Counted from the first letter of the stretch, positions 10,146 to 19,563 are shown. The stretch: DNA of 64,000 bases from Bifidobacteriaceae bacterium (GCA_022650895.1 JALCQC010000001.1:62001-126000), one strand, 5' to 3'. Notes: generated from the letters alone by a model not told the origin. Program-made: numbers and translations.

Positions 10146-11465
10146 ATGACTGCTGAGAATGCAGGGTTGGTGAACGGCATGAGTCTCGCCGAGGCGCTTG
10201 ACGCCGTTGCGCGGATGTCGCGTGCAGCACGGCGCTATCAGTCTGTTCTTGCGCGGATGCATTCGGAGAAGAAAAACGAGCTTCTTCGTGCGATTGCGCA
10301 AGCTCTGGTCGCACAGTCGGAAACCATTGCGTCTGCCAACGACAGGGACATGAAGGCCGCGCAGGCCGAGGGCATGACTCCTGGGCTTCTGGACCGTCTG
10401 AGCTTCACTCCGCAGCGCATCCAGTCGACGGCTCAGGGAGTTCTCGACGTCGCGGAGTTGCCCGATCCTGTCGGTGAAGTTGTGCGTGGCCACACTATGC
10501 CCAACGGCATGCGTCTCACCCAAACTCGCGTTCCCATGGGCGTCGTCGGCATGATCTATGAGGCACGTCCGAATGTCACAGTTGACGTTGCGGCGCTCGC
10601 TCTGAAATCGGGGAATGCCGTCATTCTGCGTGGTGGGCATGCGGCCGAGCACACCAATGCCGCCACCATCGAGGTCATCGGTGGTGTGCTGAAAGAGTTC
10701 GGTCTTGACTCAAGTCTGGTGCAGACCGTTGATCCGATGGGGCGTGTGGGGGCGACGGCCATGATGCAGGCGCGTGGTTCCATCGATGTTCTCGTTCCCC
10801 GTGGGGGTGCTGGGCTCATCAAGACGGTCGTGGAGAATTCCAAGGTGCCGGTCATTGAGACAGGCTCGGGAAACTGCCATATTTACGTCGATAAGACGGC
10901 CGATCTTGACGCAGCGATTCCGATCATTGTCAACTCCAAAACACAGCGCGTGGGCGTGTGTAACGCCGCGGAAAAGCTGTTGGTGCATCGCGATGTCGCC
11001 GAGGAGTTTCTGCCCTGCATCTTCGATGCGTTACAGAAGAAGGGTGTGGTTATCAAGGCGGATCAGATGGCGCTTGATATCGCGCGTAACGCCGAGATCA
11101 ACGGGTTGGATATTTCACTGGCGGATGCGGAGGACTGGGATACGGAATATTTGGCGCTCAAGATGGGTGTGAAGGTCGTCGATTCCCTTGACGAGGCCAT
11201 CGACCACATCAATGAATTCAGCACGGGGCACACGGAAGCGATTCTGTCGCAGGATTATTCCGCCATCGAAGAGTTCACCTCGCGCATCGACTCCGCGGTG
11301 GTCATGGTCAACGCCTCCACTCGTTTCACCGACGGCAGCATGTTCGGATTGGGTGCTGAGCTCGGCATCTCCACGCAGAAACTCCATGCTCGTGGTCCCA
11401 TGGGTCTTGAGGAACTCACCACCACCAAATGGATTGCTTACGGAAACGGTCAGGTGCGTGCATGA
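10146..11465 (+). CDS. proA: Glutamate-5-semialdehyde dehydrogenase (gamma-glutamyl phosphate reductase)
   Basis: ProA catalyses the NADPH-dependent reduction of gamma-glutamyl phosphate in proline synthesis. The segments [40 protein letters not shown] and the cysteine region [15 protein letters not shown] (catalytic Cys) are diagnostic of the family. The ATG at 10146 is preceded by TGGAGGA with five bases spacing; an in-frame upstream GTG at 10122 lacks this. From that start the protein has 439 residues, close to the family norm. Its TGA overlaps the next start (ATGA), so the next gene of unknown function is probably co-translated. No proB is in the window. Confidence 0.95.
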   Translation: MTAENAGLVNGMSLAEALDAVARMSRAARRYQSVLARMHSEKKNELLRAIAQALVAQSETIASANDRDMKAAQAEGMTPGLLDRLSFTPQRIQSTAQGVLDVAELPDPVGEVVRGHTMPNGMRLTQTRVPMGVVGMIYEARPNVTVDVAALALKSGNAVILRGGHAAEHTNAATIEVIGGVLKEFGLDSSLVQTVDPMGRVGATAMMQARGSIDVLVPRGGAGLIKTVVENSKVPVIETGSGNCHIYVDKTADLDAAIPIIVNSKTQRVGVCNAAEKLLVHRDVAEEFLPCIFDALQKKGVVIKADQMALDIARNAEINGLDISLADAEDWDTEYLALKMGVKVVDSLDEAIDHINEFSTGHTEAILSQDYSAIEEFTSRIDSAVVMVNASTRFTDGSMFGLGAELGISTQKLHARGPMGLEELTTTKWIAYGNGQVRA

Positions 11466-12088
11466 ACGCTGAGGCAAAAAATAAAAGCACTGCGAAGAGC
11501 AGTGACAAAGAAAATGGGCAGCTTGCCCAAGACTCGGAGCTACTGAAGGATCCTTACCGTGGTGCTGCGCCCGTTTCCCAACCGCGGCGTGATGATACAG
11601 GGGAGTGGCTGCGCATCGCTTCTGAGCGTCTGAGTCAGGCGCGTTATGTTTTTCTCATTCAGATCGAGGATGGTATTCCGAGCGCCTCGCAGCGTGCCGC
11701 GCTCGAGTATTCCGACGCAGTACTCATGGGGTGGCCTGAGTCCGACGATCCACAGCTGCGCACCTTGACCGAGGCGCAGATTTCCGAAGTGGGAGTCAAG
11801 GCCGACTGCGTGGAGAAGTACATTCGTCAGTTCCGTGCGGCCGAGCGCGATGATGATTCCGACGGCATGGCCGAATCTCTGATTCGTGTCACGGAGAATG
11901 TTGCGCAGGTTCGCAAACAGTACCAGCCCGACTTTCTTCTCCCCACCTTCGCGGAGATCCGCCGTGTGGTGGAGGATGAGTGGAATGAGGATATGAGTAA
12001 GATCGCGGCTCCGGATCTCAAGGGTGCCCGGCTTCGTTCGGGCTTCCAAGTCGAGGGTGTCTCGAGGCGTCCTCATAATGCTGACTGA
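11462..12088 (+). CDS. Hypothetical protein coupled to proA
   Basis: This is a 208-residue open frame that starts at an ATG overlapping the proA stop. The first 45 residues are Lys/Ser/Asp-rich and probably disordered; the rest is charged and mostly helical ([20 protein letters not shown], and [18 protein letters not shown] further on). There is no signal peptide, membrane segment or known catalytic motif. It does not resemble any family I can name. The tight junctions on both sides suggest it is expressed together with proA and nadD. An upstream TTG-type extension to 11429 is open but would lie inside proA. Confidence 0.7.
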   Translation: MNAEAKNKSTAKSSDKENGQLAQDSELLKDPYRGAAPVSQPRRDDTGEWLRIASERLSQARYVFLIQIEDGIPSASQRAALEYSDAVLMGWPESDDPQLRTLTEAQISEVGVKADCVEKYIRQFRAAERDDDSDGMAESLIRVTENVAQVRKQYQPDFLLPTFAEIRRVVEDEWNEDMSKIAAPDLKGARLRSGFQVEGVSRRPHNAD

Positions 12089-12157
12089 TCCGTTTTTGGA
12101 TCCGATGTACGAACAGATGCAGATTTGAGCGATGACATTCGAAAAGGTCTTCTCACG

Positions 12158-12898
12158 ATGCGTGAAATGAGCGAAGTGGCTGCTGTGGAAACGGTTGAGG
12201 CGGAACTGGGTGCCGAGAAGCGCAGGCATGCTTCTTTTACGGCCCGGCGCACATCGCGGGTGGAGAATCCGCACGCACTGTCGACCCGGCGGTCCGAACG
12301 GGGCAATGTGCATTCCACGCTTCGCATCGGCATCATGGGCGGCACGTTCGACCCGATTCACAACGGGCACTTGGTCGCGGCCTCGGAGGTCGCGTGGGTG
12401 TACGACCTCGATGAGGTCATCTTCGTTCCAACGGGCCGTCCCGTCTTCAAGATGGACAAGAAGGTCACGAATGCCGAAGACCGCTATCTCATGACAGTGA
12501 TCGCGACATCGTCGAATCCTCGTTTCACGGTCTCCCGCGTCGACATCGATCGTCCGGGCGTCACCTACACCATCGATACCCTACGCGATTTGCGCGAGGA
12601 ATACGGCAGTGATGCAGAGCTTTTTTTCATCACCGGTGCCGACGCCGTGGCCGAGATTCTTAAATGGAAAGATGCCGACGAAATGTGGGATCTGGCGCAT
12701 TTCGTGGCCGTCACGCGTCCTGGCTATCCCGTGGACGTGAGTTACTTGCCCACTGACAAGGTGGATGTTTTGGAGATTCCGGCGCTGGCAATCTCATCGA
12801 CGGATGTGCGTCGCCGGGCCTCACGTGGAGAACCGGTGTGGTATTTGGTGCCGGACGGAGTGGTCCAGTACATCGGAAAACACGGATTGTACGTGTAA
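12158..12898 (+). CDS. nadD: Nicotinate-nucleotide adenylyltransferase
   Basis: NadD transfers AMP from ATP to nicotinate mononucleotide in NAD synthesis. The nucleotidyltransferase motif [20 protein letters not shown] is at residues about 58-77 of this start, and the C-terminal [20 protein letters not shown] segment holds the ISSTxxR signature. The catalytic core needs only the part from about 12325; the first 55 residues are a poorly conserved, Ala/Glu/Arg-rich extension. The start is therefore uncertain: TTG at 12125, ATG at 12158 and ATG at 12170 are all in frame, and none has a strong ribosome site. Confidence 0.92.
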   Translation: MREMSEVAAVETVEAELGAEKRRHASFTARRTSRVENPHALSTRRSERGNVHSTLRIGIMGGTFDPIHNGHLVAASEVAWVYDLDEVIFVPTGRPVFKMDKKVTNAEDRYLMTVIATSSNPRFTVSRVDIDRPGVTYTIDTLRDLREEYGSDAELFFITGADAVAEILKWKDADEMWDLAHFVAVTRPGYPVDVSYLPTDKVDVLEIPALAISSTDVRRRASRGEPVWYLVPDGVVQYIGKHGLYV

Positions 12899-13082
12899 CT
12901 CCCTTCTGTTTTGCCCCGAACGTGGCGTTTTATGTGGAATCAGTCGGCTCGGGAAAGGGGTCGTGGCGCTCTCCGGTGCTGAAAGTGTGCGTGTCGACCG
13001 CAGGCTTGGGTGTCGGGTTTCATCGCTAGTATGTTTATGTTTGGTCCGAGACTCATGGCTACATACGTTGGGAGAACCTAGG

Positions 13083-14096
13083 GTGAGCGTAATTCTCGAA
13101 GGTACACCAGATAAAAACCTAATTCTTGTGACGGGCAGAGCGCACCCCAAGCTCGCTCAGCACGTTGCAGAGCAATTGGGTATTGATGTTCTGGAGACCA
13201 CTGCATACGACTTTGCGAACGGCGAGATTTACGTCCGTTACACCGAGTCCGTTCGTGGCGCGGATGTGTTTGTGCTTCAGTCTCATACACAGCCCATCAA
13301 TAAGTGGATCATGGAACAGCTCATCATGATTGATGCGCTGAAGCGTGCGTCGGCACGATCCATCACTGCCGTCGTTCCCTTCCTCGGTTATTCCCGTCAG
13401 GATAAGAAGCATCGCGGCCGTGAGCCTATCTCCTGCCGTTTGATGTTCGACCTGTTTGAGGCGGCGGGCGCAGACCGTATCATGTCGGTCGATCTCCATG
13501 CGGCACAGTCCCAGGGCTTCTTCGATGGCCCGGTGGACCATCTTCAGGCGATGCCGGTTCTCGTTGACTACGTGCGTGATCGCATGGGTACCGAGAACAT
13601 TGCTGTCGTCTCTCCTGATGCAGGCCGTATCCGCGTGGCCGAGCAGTGGGCTGCTCGCCTCGGCGGCGGTCCTCTTGCCTTCGTGCACAAGACTCGTGAC
13701 ATCACCCGTCCGAACCACGCGGTTGCGAATCGCGTCGTCGGCGACGTCGACGGCAAGGATTGCGTGCTGGTCGATGACCTCATTGATACCGGCGGCACCA
13801 TTGCCGAAGCATGCAAGGTGCTGCAGGCTGCAGGAGCGAAGTCGGTCACTGTGGTGGCAACTCACGGTGTACTCTCCGGTCCGGCGGTCGACCGCCTGAA
13901 GAACTGCGGTGCCCGTGAGGTCATTCTCACTGACACTGTTCCGATTCCTCCCGAAAAGCGCTGGGATGGTCTGACCGTTCTTTCCATCGCTCCTTTGCTT
14001 GCCTCCGCAATGAAGGCAGTGTTCACCGATGGTTCGGTGGCAGAGATCTTTGATCACTATCCAAGTCACCACGGCGAGGATTTCCTCTTCGCCTAA
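13083..14096 (+). CDS. prs: Ribose-phosphate pyrophosphokinase
   Basis: The enzyme makes PRPP from ribose-5-phosphate and ATP for nucleotide, His and Trp synthesis. Recognisable parts are the RQDKKHRGREPISCRLM loop, the ribose-phosphate region VDLHAAQSQGFFDGPVDHL and the PRPP-binding motif VLVDDLIDTGGTIAEACKVL. The GTG at 13083 gives 337 residues and has GGGAG just upstream; the open frame extends further upstream to 12765, but that part overlaps nadD and shows no family similarity. The 180-bp region in front likely holds its own promoter. The gene is followed by the tRNA-Gln promoter. Confidence 0.95.
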   Translation: MSVILEGTPDKNLILVTGRAHPKLAQHVAEQLGIDVLETTAYDFANGEIYVRYTESVRGADVFVLQSHTQPINKWIMEQLIMIDALKRASARSITAVVPFLGYSRQDKKHRGREPISCRLMFDLFEAAGADRIMSVDLHAAQSQGFFDGPVDHLQAMPVLVDYVRDRMGTENIAVVSPDAGRIRVAEQWAARLGGGPLAFVHKTRDITRPNHAVANRVVGDVDGKDCVLVDDLIDTGGTIAEACKVLQAAGAKSVTVVATHGVLSGPAVDRLKNCGAREVILTDTVPIPPEKRWDGLTVLSIAPLLASAMKAVFTDGSVAEIFDHYPSHHGEDFLFA

Positions 14097-14138
14097 CAAT
14101 GCCTGGTCGCGCATGACACGACACGGCGGTATGCCAGC

Positions 14139-14168
14139 TTGACCCGATCCGGTGAAAGCTGGCATAAT
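14139..14168 (+). promoter_or_regulatory. Promoter of tRNA-Gln
   Basis: A -35 box TTGACC (14139-14144) and a -10 box CATAAT (14163-14168) are separated by 18 bp and lie about 25 bp before the tRNA. The same stretch is part of an 11-bp inverted repeat (TATGCCAGCTT at 14130-14140, AAGCTGGCATA at 14156-14166) that may also help to end prs transcription. Confidence 0.65.
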
Positions 14169-14192
14169 CGTCAGGTTGGTCAACGGCCATAT

Positions 14193-14263
14193 TCCCCCAT
14201 GGTGTAATGGCAGCACACGGGTCTTTGGAACCCTTAGTCTTGGTTCGAATCCAGGTGGGGGAA
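14193..14263 (+). tRNA. tRNA-Gln(UUG)
   Basis: The acceptor stem TCCCCCA (14193-14199) pairs with TGGGGGA (14256-14262). The anticodon loop CTTTGGA holds TTG at 14225-14227, and the T loop has the usual GGTTCGAATCC. The D arm GGTGTAATGGCAGCAC is typical of tRNA-Gln. CCA is not encoded. Confidence 0.93.
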
Positions 14264-14428
14264 CGGATTTATCTGTTCTCGCGTCATCATATGTTGACTG
14301 CTTTCTTATGTTTTTTGTTTCTCACTTTCTGCGATTCGTTTTTATGCAAAACGTTTTTTGCGAAACGACTTCCCGCTTTGACGCTGAACGAGTGGTTCCG
14401 TGGCGAGTAATGTGGAAGGAGTCCTCAT

Positions 14429-14638
14429 ATGGTTGCTGTAAAACTCTTTTTTAGGAGTCGCTGGTATAACGTCGTTTTTGCACTCCTGCTCTTTGGAGTG
14501 ATATGGGACTGCATGGGTATGGCGTTTCGAGGTCAAAGCCCAGCCAGATTGTTCTGCCACTTGCTCATTCTCTTAGTGGTTGTTTGTGCGCGAATCACAG
14601 ACTTGGTTGTTGCGTATATCCGTAGGAAAAGGCATTGA
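14429..14638 (+). CDS. Small two-helix membrane protein
   Basis: The 69-residue frame has a good ribosome site (GGAAGGAG eight bases before the ATG). The protein has a short basic start, a first hydrophobic helix (VVFALLLFGVIWDCMGMAF, about residues 15-33) and a second (LFCHLLILLVVVCARITDLV, about residues 41-60), and ends in RRKRH. No family is recognised. It lies in a patch (about 14264-14800) that is visibly richer in A/T than its neighbours and directly follows tRNA-Gln, which suggests acquired DNA, but no flanking tRNA duplication was found. Confidence 0.55.
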   Translation: MVAVKLFFRSRWYNVVFALLLFGVIWDCMGMAFRGQSPARLFCHLLILLVVVCARITDLVVAYIRRKRH

Positions 14639-14706
14639 AATAAAAACGACTGGATACTGTCTTCTTTCTTTCGACCACATGAGTCCGGTGCAAAAGTTTC
14701 TCCACA

Positions 14707-14797
14707 GTTTCAGCCATCATTGTCATTCTTTTATGGCGATAGCCGATTTTTCGCCAGCCAATCGAGCCATTGTGTGAGAATGATTGATGGTTGAAAC
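14707..14797 (+). other. Structured leader upstream of the second HAD phosphatase gene
   Basis: The outer arms GTTTCAGCCATCATTGTCATTC (14707-14728) and GAATGATTGATGGTTGAAAC (14778-14797) form an imperfect inverted repeat of about 20 bp. Inside is a second hairpin, TGGCGA (14734-14739) with TCGCCA (14751-14756). The ribosome site TGGAGG and the ATG at 14813 follow within 16 bases. It could be an RNA regulatory leader or a small palindromic element. Confidence 0.5.
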
Positions 14798-14812
14798 GAT
14801 GGAGGAAAATGA

Positions 14813-15610
14813 ATGGCAACTAAAGAGATCGAGACATGGCTCACCGACATGGATGGTGTGCTGGTCCATGAGAATACCGCATTACTCGGTGCCGCTGAAT
14901 TTATCGAGGAACTTCGTCAGAATGATCGGCGCTTCCTCGTTCTTACCAATAACCCGATCTTCACTCCACGTGATTTGTCGGCTCGCCTCAAGCGGTCTGG
15001 CATCGATGTCCCAGAGGAATTCATCTGGACGTCTGCACTGGCCACCGCAGAATTCGTGTCGCAGCAGATTCCTGGCGGCAGCGCCTACGTCATCGGCGAG
15101 GCGGGACTCACCACGGCCCTTCATGAGGCGGGCTACATTCTTTCCGACAACAAGCCGGACTACGTGATTCTGGGTGAGACGCGCACTTACTCCTTCGAGG
15201 CATTGACGACCGCGATTCGTCTGATCATGGGTGGCTCGCGCTTCATTTGCACCAATCCGGATGCGACGGGCCCCAGTGAAAACGGCATTCTCCCGGCGGC
15301 GGGTTCGGTGGCGGCTCTCATCACCAAGGCGACAGGCCACGAGCCCTACTTCATTGGAAAGCCGAATCCGGTGATGTTCCGCACCGCTCTAAACCGCGTG
15401 GGCGGACACTCGGAGACCACTGCCATGATCGGTGATCGTATGGATACCGACGTGATCGCAGGAGTTGAAGCCGGTCTGAACACCTTCCTAGTACTCAGCG
15501 GCATCACGGAAAAGAGCGAAGTGGAGAACTATCCCTTCAGGCCCAACAAGGTGGTCTCCTCCATCAAGGACCTCATTGACGTTGCGAAGACAGGGCGAAT
15601 CGAGATTTGA
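14813..15610 (+). CDS. HAD-superfamily IIA hydrolase (NagD/UmpH-like)
   Basis: The 265-residue protein has motif I WLTDMDGVLVHE, motif II LTNNPIF, the lysine region FIGKPNPVMFRTAL and motif IV MIGDRMDTDVIAGVEAGL. It has the normal length for the NagD/UmpH type with a C2 cap and is distinct from the longer HAD-IIA protein at 2655-3815. Members hydrolyse nucleoside monophosphates or sugar phosphates. TGGAGG precedes the ATG. The stop codon is three bases from the glmU start, so the two are probably co-transcribed, which may hint at a role near sugar-nucleotide metabolism; this is inference. Confidence 0.88.
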   Translation: MATKEIETWLTDMDGVLVHENTALLGAAEFIEELRQNDRRFLVLTNNPIFTPRDLSARLKRSGIDVPEEFIWTSALATAEFVSQQIPGGSAYVIGEAGLTTALHEAGYILSDNKPDYVILGETRTYSFEALTTAIRLIMGGSRFICTNPDATGPSENGILPAAGSVAALITKATGHEPYFIGKPNPVMFRTALNRVGGHSETTAMIGDRMDTDVIAGVEAGLNTFLVLSGITEKSEVENYPFRPNKVVSSIKDLIDVAKTGRIEI

Positions 15611-15612
15611 GA

Positions 15613-17034
15613 ATGACGGTAGCTGCAGCAATCGTCCTCGCTGCGGGCGAGGGCACTCGTATGAAGTCGTCGGTGCCGAAGGTCCTGCACACTCTGGGTG
15701 GTAAAACCCTTCTGCATCGCGTGCTGGATTCGGTGGAAGGGCTTAATCCCGGCTGCCTCGCGGTGGTCGTTCATTTCGAACGCAACCGCGTCGCCCAGGC
15801 CGTGGAACAGTACAGTCCGAACGCCGTCATCGTCGATCAGGATGAGATCCCGGGAACGGGGCGTGCGGTTCAGTGCGCTCTCGCACAGATCGGCGATCGT
15901 CTGAAGTCCTCCACCGGACCTGTGGTGGTGACGGCTTCCGACATGCCGCTGCTCGACACCGAGACCCTCACGAGCCTCATCGAGGAGCATCAGCGTTCCG
16001 GCAACGCAGCGACGGTTCTTACCACCACGCTCGACAACCCCTTCGGATACGGACGCATCATTCGTGATGAGCAGGGGCACGTGCAGCGCATCGTGGAGCA
16101 GAAGGACGCCAATACCGCCGAGCAGGAGGTTAAAGAGGTCAATACCTCCGTCTACGTCTTCGAGCCCGCCGTGCTGATGAAGGCTACTGCTGGTCTCGAT
16201 GCTGACAACGCCCAGCAGGAGTTCTATCTCACTGATGCACTTGAGATGGCACACGAGTTCGGTTTCGTCGGCGCTTATGCCGCTCCTGATTCGCTTCTCG
16301 TTGAGGGTGTGAACGACCGCGTGCAGTTGGCACACCTCGCCAAGTCCCACAACAGGCGTGTGTGTGAAGCGTGGATGCGCGAGGGCGTCACGATTCTCGA
16401 CCCCGAGACCACGTGGATCGAGGACGACGTTCGTCTGAGCCGTGACGTTGAGGTTCTCCCCGGTAGCTTTCTGCAGGGAAAGACAGTGGTGGAAGAGGGT
16501 GCCGTCGTCGGCCCATATACCACGCTCATCGACGCCCAGATCGATGAAGGGGCTCATGTCGAACGCTCACGCGTTCAGGAATCCCACATCGGTTCCCGTG
16601 CGAACATCGGCCCGTGGACGTATCTGCGACCCGGCAACGTTCTGGCGGAGGACACCAAGGCAGGTGCGTTTGTCGAAATGAAGAAGGCGCACATCGACCA
16701 TGGAACGAAGGTTCCGCATCTGAGCTACGTCGGCGATGCGCATATCGCCGAGAATTCCAACATCGGCGGTGGCACCATCACCGCCAACTACGACGGCGTG
16801 CACAAGAACCACACCGAAATCGGTGCAGGAGTTCACGTGGGCGCGGGCAACATGTTCGTCGCTCCCGTCACGGTCGGTTCGGGAGTCACCACCGGCGCGG
16901 GCTCGGTCATTCGCCACGACGTGGAGGATAACTCCATGGTCTATTCCGAGAACTCCCAGCATGAAGTAGAAAATTGGACACCACATACCGCAGACGACGC
17001 CCCTCAGGGCACTGCGGATTCACAGAGAAAGTAG
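15613..17034 (+). CDS. glmU: Bifunctional GlmU: N-acetylglucosamine-1-P uridylyltransferase / glucosamine-1-P acetyltransferase
   Basis: GlmU makes UDP-GlcNAc for peptidoglycan. The N-terminal pyrophosphorylase domain shows IVLAAGEGTRMKSSVPKVLH, and the C-terminal half has the hexapeptide left-handed beta-helix (IGPWTYLRPG, NIGGGTITANYDGVHK, IGAGVHVGAGNMFVAPVTVG). The ATG at 15613 is used; a TTG at 15607 overlaps the preceding stop. The protein of 473 residues ends with about 25 poorly conserved residues. The neighbour rsfS begins right after the stop. Confidence 0.95.
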   Translation: MTVAAAIVLAAGEGTRMKSSVPKVLHTLGGKTLLHRVLDSVEGLNPGCLAVVVHFERNRVAQAVEQYSPNAVIVDQDEIPGTGRAVQCALAQIGDRLKSSTGPVVVTASDMPLLDTETLTSLIEEHQRSGNAATVLTTTLDNPFGYGRIIRDEQGHVQRIVEQKDANTAEQEVKEVNTSVYVFEPAVLMKATAGLDADNAQQEFYLTDALEMAHEFGFVGAYAAPDSLLVEGVNDRVQLAHLAKSHNRRVCEAWMREGVTILDPETTWIEDDVRLSRDVEVLPGSFLQGKTVVEEGAVVGPYTTLIDAQIDEGAHVERSRVQESHIGSRANIGPWTYLRPGNVLAEDTKAGAFVEMKKAHIDHGTKVPHLSYVGDAHIAENSNIGGGTITANYDGVHKNHTEIGAGVHVGAGNMFVAPVTVGSGVTTGAGSVIRHDVEDNSMVYSENSQHEVENWTPHTADDAPQGTADSQRK

Positions 17035-17036
17035 GC

Positions 17037-17489
17037 ATGGTGGCAGCCACACCAGAATCAATCCGCGATCTGAAGATCGCAGCACAGGCAGCGAACGAGG
17101 AGAAGGCGCGGGACATCGTTGCCATCGATGTCTCCGAACCTCTTGCCATCACCGATGCTTTTCTTCTCGCAACGGGTACGAATCCTCGCCAGGTCATTGC
17201 GATCAGCGAAGAGATTGAGAAGCAACTTTACTTGCAGTCACAGGTGAAGCCGCGCATGAGGGAAGGTCTCGAGGAAGCACAATGGGTCTTGCTCGACTAC
17301 GGCGATTACGTGATCCACGTGATGGACGAAAAGGCCAGGGACTTCTACGGTCTTGAGCGTCTGTGGGCGGATTGCCCCACCATCGAGCTCGACTTGGAAC
17401 ACGTTGAGGGTGAAGAGGGCGGCGCGGATGACCTCACCAGCGCTACCGGCGATAGCAAAGATGAAAAGAAGGAAACAGTAGGGGAGTGA
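17037..17489 (+). CDS. rsfS: Ribosome silencing factor RsfS (Iojap family)
   Basis: RsfS binds ribosomal protein L14 and blocks subunit joining under nutrient limitation. The typical core is visible: KARDIVAIDVSEPLAITDAF, GTNPRQVIAISEEIEKQL and DYGDYVIHVMDEKARDFYGL. The length from ATG 17037 is 150 residues, somewhat longer than the family because of an acidic C-terminal tail of about 30 residues. The open frame extends further upstream into glmU, but the ATG two bases after the glmU stop is the natural start. The next gene starts at this stop codon, as is common for rsfS followed by a phosphoglycerate-mutase-like gene in Actinobacteria. Confidence 0.92.
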   Translation: MVAATPESIRDLKIAAQAANEEKARDIVAIDVSEPLAITDAFLLATGTNPRQVIAISEEIEKQLYLQSQVKPRMREGLEEAQWVLLDYGDYVIHVMDEKARDFYGLERLWADCPTIELDLEHVEGEEGGADDLTSATGDSKDEKKETVGE

Positions 17490-17491
17490 CA

Positions 17492-18226
17492 ATGGCGGAG
17501 CAGGACACGGTTTTCCGTACGACCGCTGATCACATCGCGCATTCGGTGGTGCTCGTGCGGCATGGACGCACCGCCTACAATGCTGCGGGTCGTATTCAGG
17601 GACATGTCGACATCCCTCTCGACGATCAGGGGCTGTGGCAGGTTCAGCAAAGCGGTGCCGAACTGCGTTCGCTCTATACGGAACACGGGCTCCAGGCCGC
17701 ACAGCATCAGCTGGTGGTGGCCTCCGATCTCAACCGTGCAGCCACCACCGCCCATGCCTTTGCAGATGAAGCGCATCTGGAGGTCCATCTCGATCCACGG
17801 TTCCGCGAACGCAATTTCGGAGAGTGGGAGGGGTGGAAAGTCACTGACCTCGCCAAGAAATGGCCGGAGGACTGTGCGTCGTGGATGCAGGGTGCCGGAG
17901 GAGAGCTCAAGCACGGTGCCGAGACCAAGCACCATGTCGGCTGGCGCGGTCAACAGGCCCTGACCGAGTGGGCGACGCAGGTCACCACCGACACTGATTT
18001 GTTCGTGTTCTCTCACGGCGCATGGATTTCTCAGACTCTTCAGGCAGTATTGGGTCTGAGTGGCGAACATGACGATTTCATGAGCATGGTATCGCCCAGA
18101 AATGCCTTTTGGTCTCGGCTTGTTCCGTTGGTGCGCGATGACGGAACCATTCGCTGGAGACTCATCGAATTCAACCATGGACCGGTAATCGCGCAGGAAC
18201 TTGATTGGGATAGCGAGCGGCGATGA
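17492..18226 (+). CDS. Histidine phosphatase (phosphoglycerate mutase-like)
   Basis: The RHG motif of the histidine phosphatase superfamily is in VVLVRHGRTAYNAAGR, and the second catalytic histidine in LFVFSHGAWISQTL. The acid residue is in RERNFGEWEG. Bacterial members in this position are often annotated as glucosyl-3-phosphoglycerate or broad-specificity phosphatases; here the substrate is not known. ATG 17492 is five bases after AGGGGAG; a GTG at 17486 overlaps the rsfS stop. The stop overlaps the next gene by ATGA. Confidence 0.88.
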   Translation: MAEQDTVFRTTADHIAHSVVLVRHGRTAYNAAGRIQGHVDIPLDDQGLWQVQQSGAELRSLYTEHGLQAAQHQLVVASDLNRAATTAHAFADEAHLEVHLDPRFRERNFGEWEGWKVTDLAKKWPEDCASWMQGAGGELKHGAETKHHVGWRGQQALTEWATQVTTDTDLFVFSHGAWISQTLQAVLGLSGEHDDFMSMVSPRNAFWSRLVPLVRDDGTIRWRLIEFNHGPVIAQELDWDSERR

Positions 18227-19563
18227 AGAATTTTTTCCGCAACATTTCGTGGGTGCAGATTCTGGCGGCGGCGCTTGCCTCCGTCACTGTGTTCTTTTTC
18301 TCTGCGAAGATTGGTCTTGCGGGATCCATCATCGGCGTAGCGGTGGCGTCTATCATCTCCACGCTGTCATCTCAGATTTATCAGAACGTTTTGAAGGTAT
18401 CGTCGAAAAAAATCAAGGAAGTGCATTCCGGTTCTTCTTCGGAAGGTGCAGAGGATTCGGACACGCAGACTATTCCACGGAGAGCGAGCAGTGCGGGTCC
18501 GACCCTTGCTCCGGCCATCGCTCCCGAATCAGTGTCCGCTGCCGGTAAGGCGGGAGAATCCGGAGAGACCTCCGTCATGCCCGCAGTGGTCACCACGGGT
18601 GCAGTCTCCGCTGATTCCACGCTGACGTTGCCGCCTGTCTCCGCCTCCGGCGAGGACGGTCTTGCCGACGGTTCGGCCGTGCATCCGCAAGCCGTTACCG
18701 CCGCCGTCGACACGACGGTGATGGGCTCGCTGGACGATGACTCTTCGACCGTTGCATCGTCGCAGTCCAAAACTGATGAGAAGAATGCGGGTACGCGCAC
18801 GGTTTCGAGTGGCGGATCGGGTCAGGCCGCTCCTTCTTCGATTGCGAAAAAAGCTGCCGCAAAAACCTCTCGTGCGCCCCTTCAGAAGAAGAACCGCAAA
18901 AAGGTCATCATCGTTTCCGTGGTCTCCGGGCTGCTGGCAGTTGGTCTGAGCGTCGGTCTCATTCTTCTGTTCACCAATGGGCAGGGAACTGACACGATCG
19001 TGCGTGACGCAGTGAACCAGTCTCAGACGCCGAGTGAGGAACGGGCTCCTGAGAAGAAGCCGGATACGGACCATTCAGATGGCACCGATACTGGCACTGG
19101 CTCAGATGAGGGAGATTCCGGGTCGGGCACTTCCGGAGACTCCAGTACGGACAACAGTGGTTCGGGTTCCGATTCGACCACTGATTCAGGTTCGGGCTCC
19201 AGCTCCGATTCGACCGGCACCGGCAATTCGGGAACTTCCAACAACTCGAACGGTTCCACTGATTCAGGCTCGGGTTCGGACTCGGGTTCCGGCTCGACCG
19301 GCACGGGTGGTTCGGATTCATCGAACGGTTCCAGCACGAATAATTCGGAGTCGGGCAGTGGTTCGGGGTCCGATTCCGGCACGGATTCCGATTCAGATTC
19401 CGATTCGGACTCGTCAACGGGATCGAGTTCCTCTGGCTCGGGTTCATCGAGTTCGGGAACATCGTCAAAGTCAACGTCAGGCAGTTCCTCCTCACCTTCG
19501 GCGAGTGGGAGTGGCTCGTCCGCAACTAGAGCTTCCGGTTCTTCCAGCACCACCGGGAAATGA
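18223..19563 (+). CDS. Membrane protein with extracellular Ser/Gly/Asp repeat region
   Basis: The 446-residue protein has two N-terminal hydrophobic helices (about residues 10-47: ILAAALASVTVFFFSA and SIIGVAVASIISTL), a polar cytoplasmic or linker region, a third membrane helix near residues 228-250 (VIIVSVVSGLLAVGLSVGLI), then about 180 residues of Ser/Gly/Asp/Thr-rich low complexity (SGSGSDSGTDSDSDSD type). No LPXTG signal is seen at the C-terminus. The N-terminal part may be a conserved actinobacterial membrane domain. The long tail may act as a flexible surface stalk, possibly O-glycosylated; this is inference. It is coupled to the phosphatase gene by an ATGA overlap. Confidence 0.75.
   Translation: MKNFFRNISWVQILAAALASVTVFFFSAKIGLAGSIIGVAVASIISTLSSQIYQNVLKVSSKKIKEVHSGSSSEGAEDSDTQTIPRRASSAGPTLAPAIAPESVSAAGKAGESGETSVMPAVVTTGAVSADSTLTLPPVSASGEDGLADGSAVHPQAVTAAVDTTVMGSLDDDSSTVASSQSKTDEKNAGTRTVSSGGSGQAAPSSIAKKAAAKTSRAPLQKKNRKKVIIVSVVSGLLAVGLSVGLILLFTNGQGTDTIVRDAVNQSQTPSEERAPEKKPDTDHSDGTDTGTGSDEGDSGSGTSGDSSTDNSGSGSDSTTDSGSGSSSDSTGTGNSGTSNNSNGSTDSGSGSDSGSGSTGTGGSDSSNGSSTNNSESGSGSGSDSGTDSDSDSDSDSSTGSSSSGSGSSSSGTSSKSTSGSSSSPSASGSGSSATRASGSSSTTGK

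Noticed and set aside
14193-14812. Integrated element at tRNA-Gln
   Set aside because: The A/T-rich patch is suggestive, but no integrase and no repeat of the tRNA 3' end were found.
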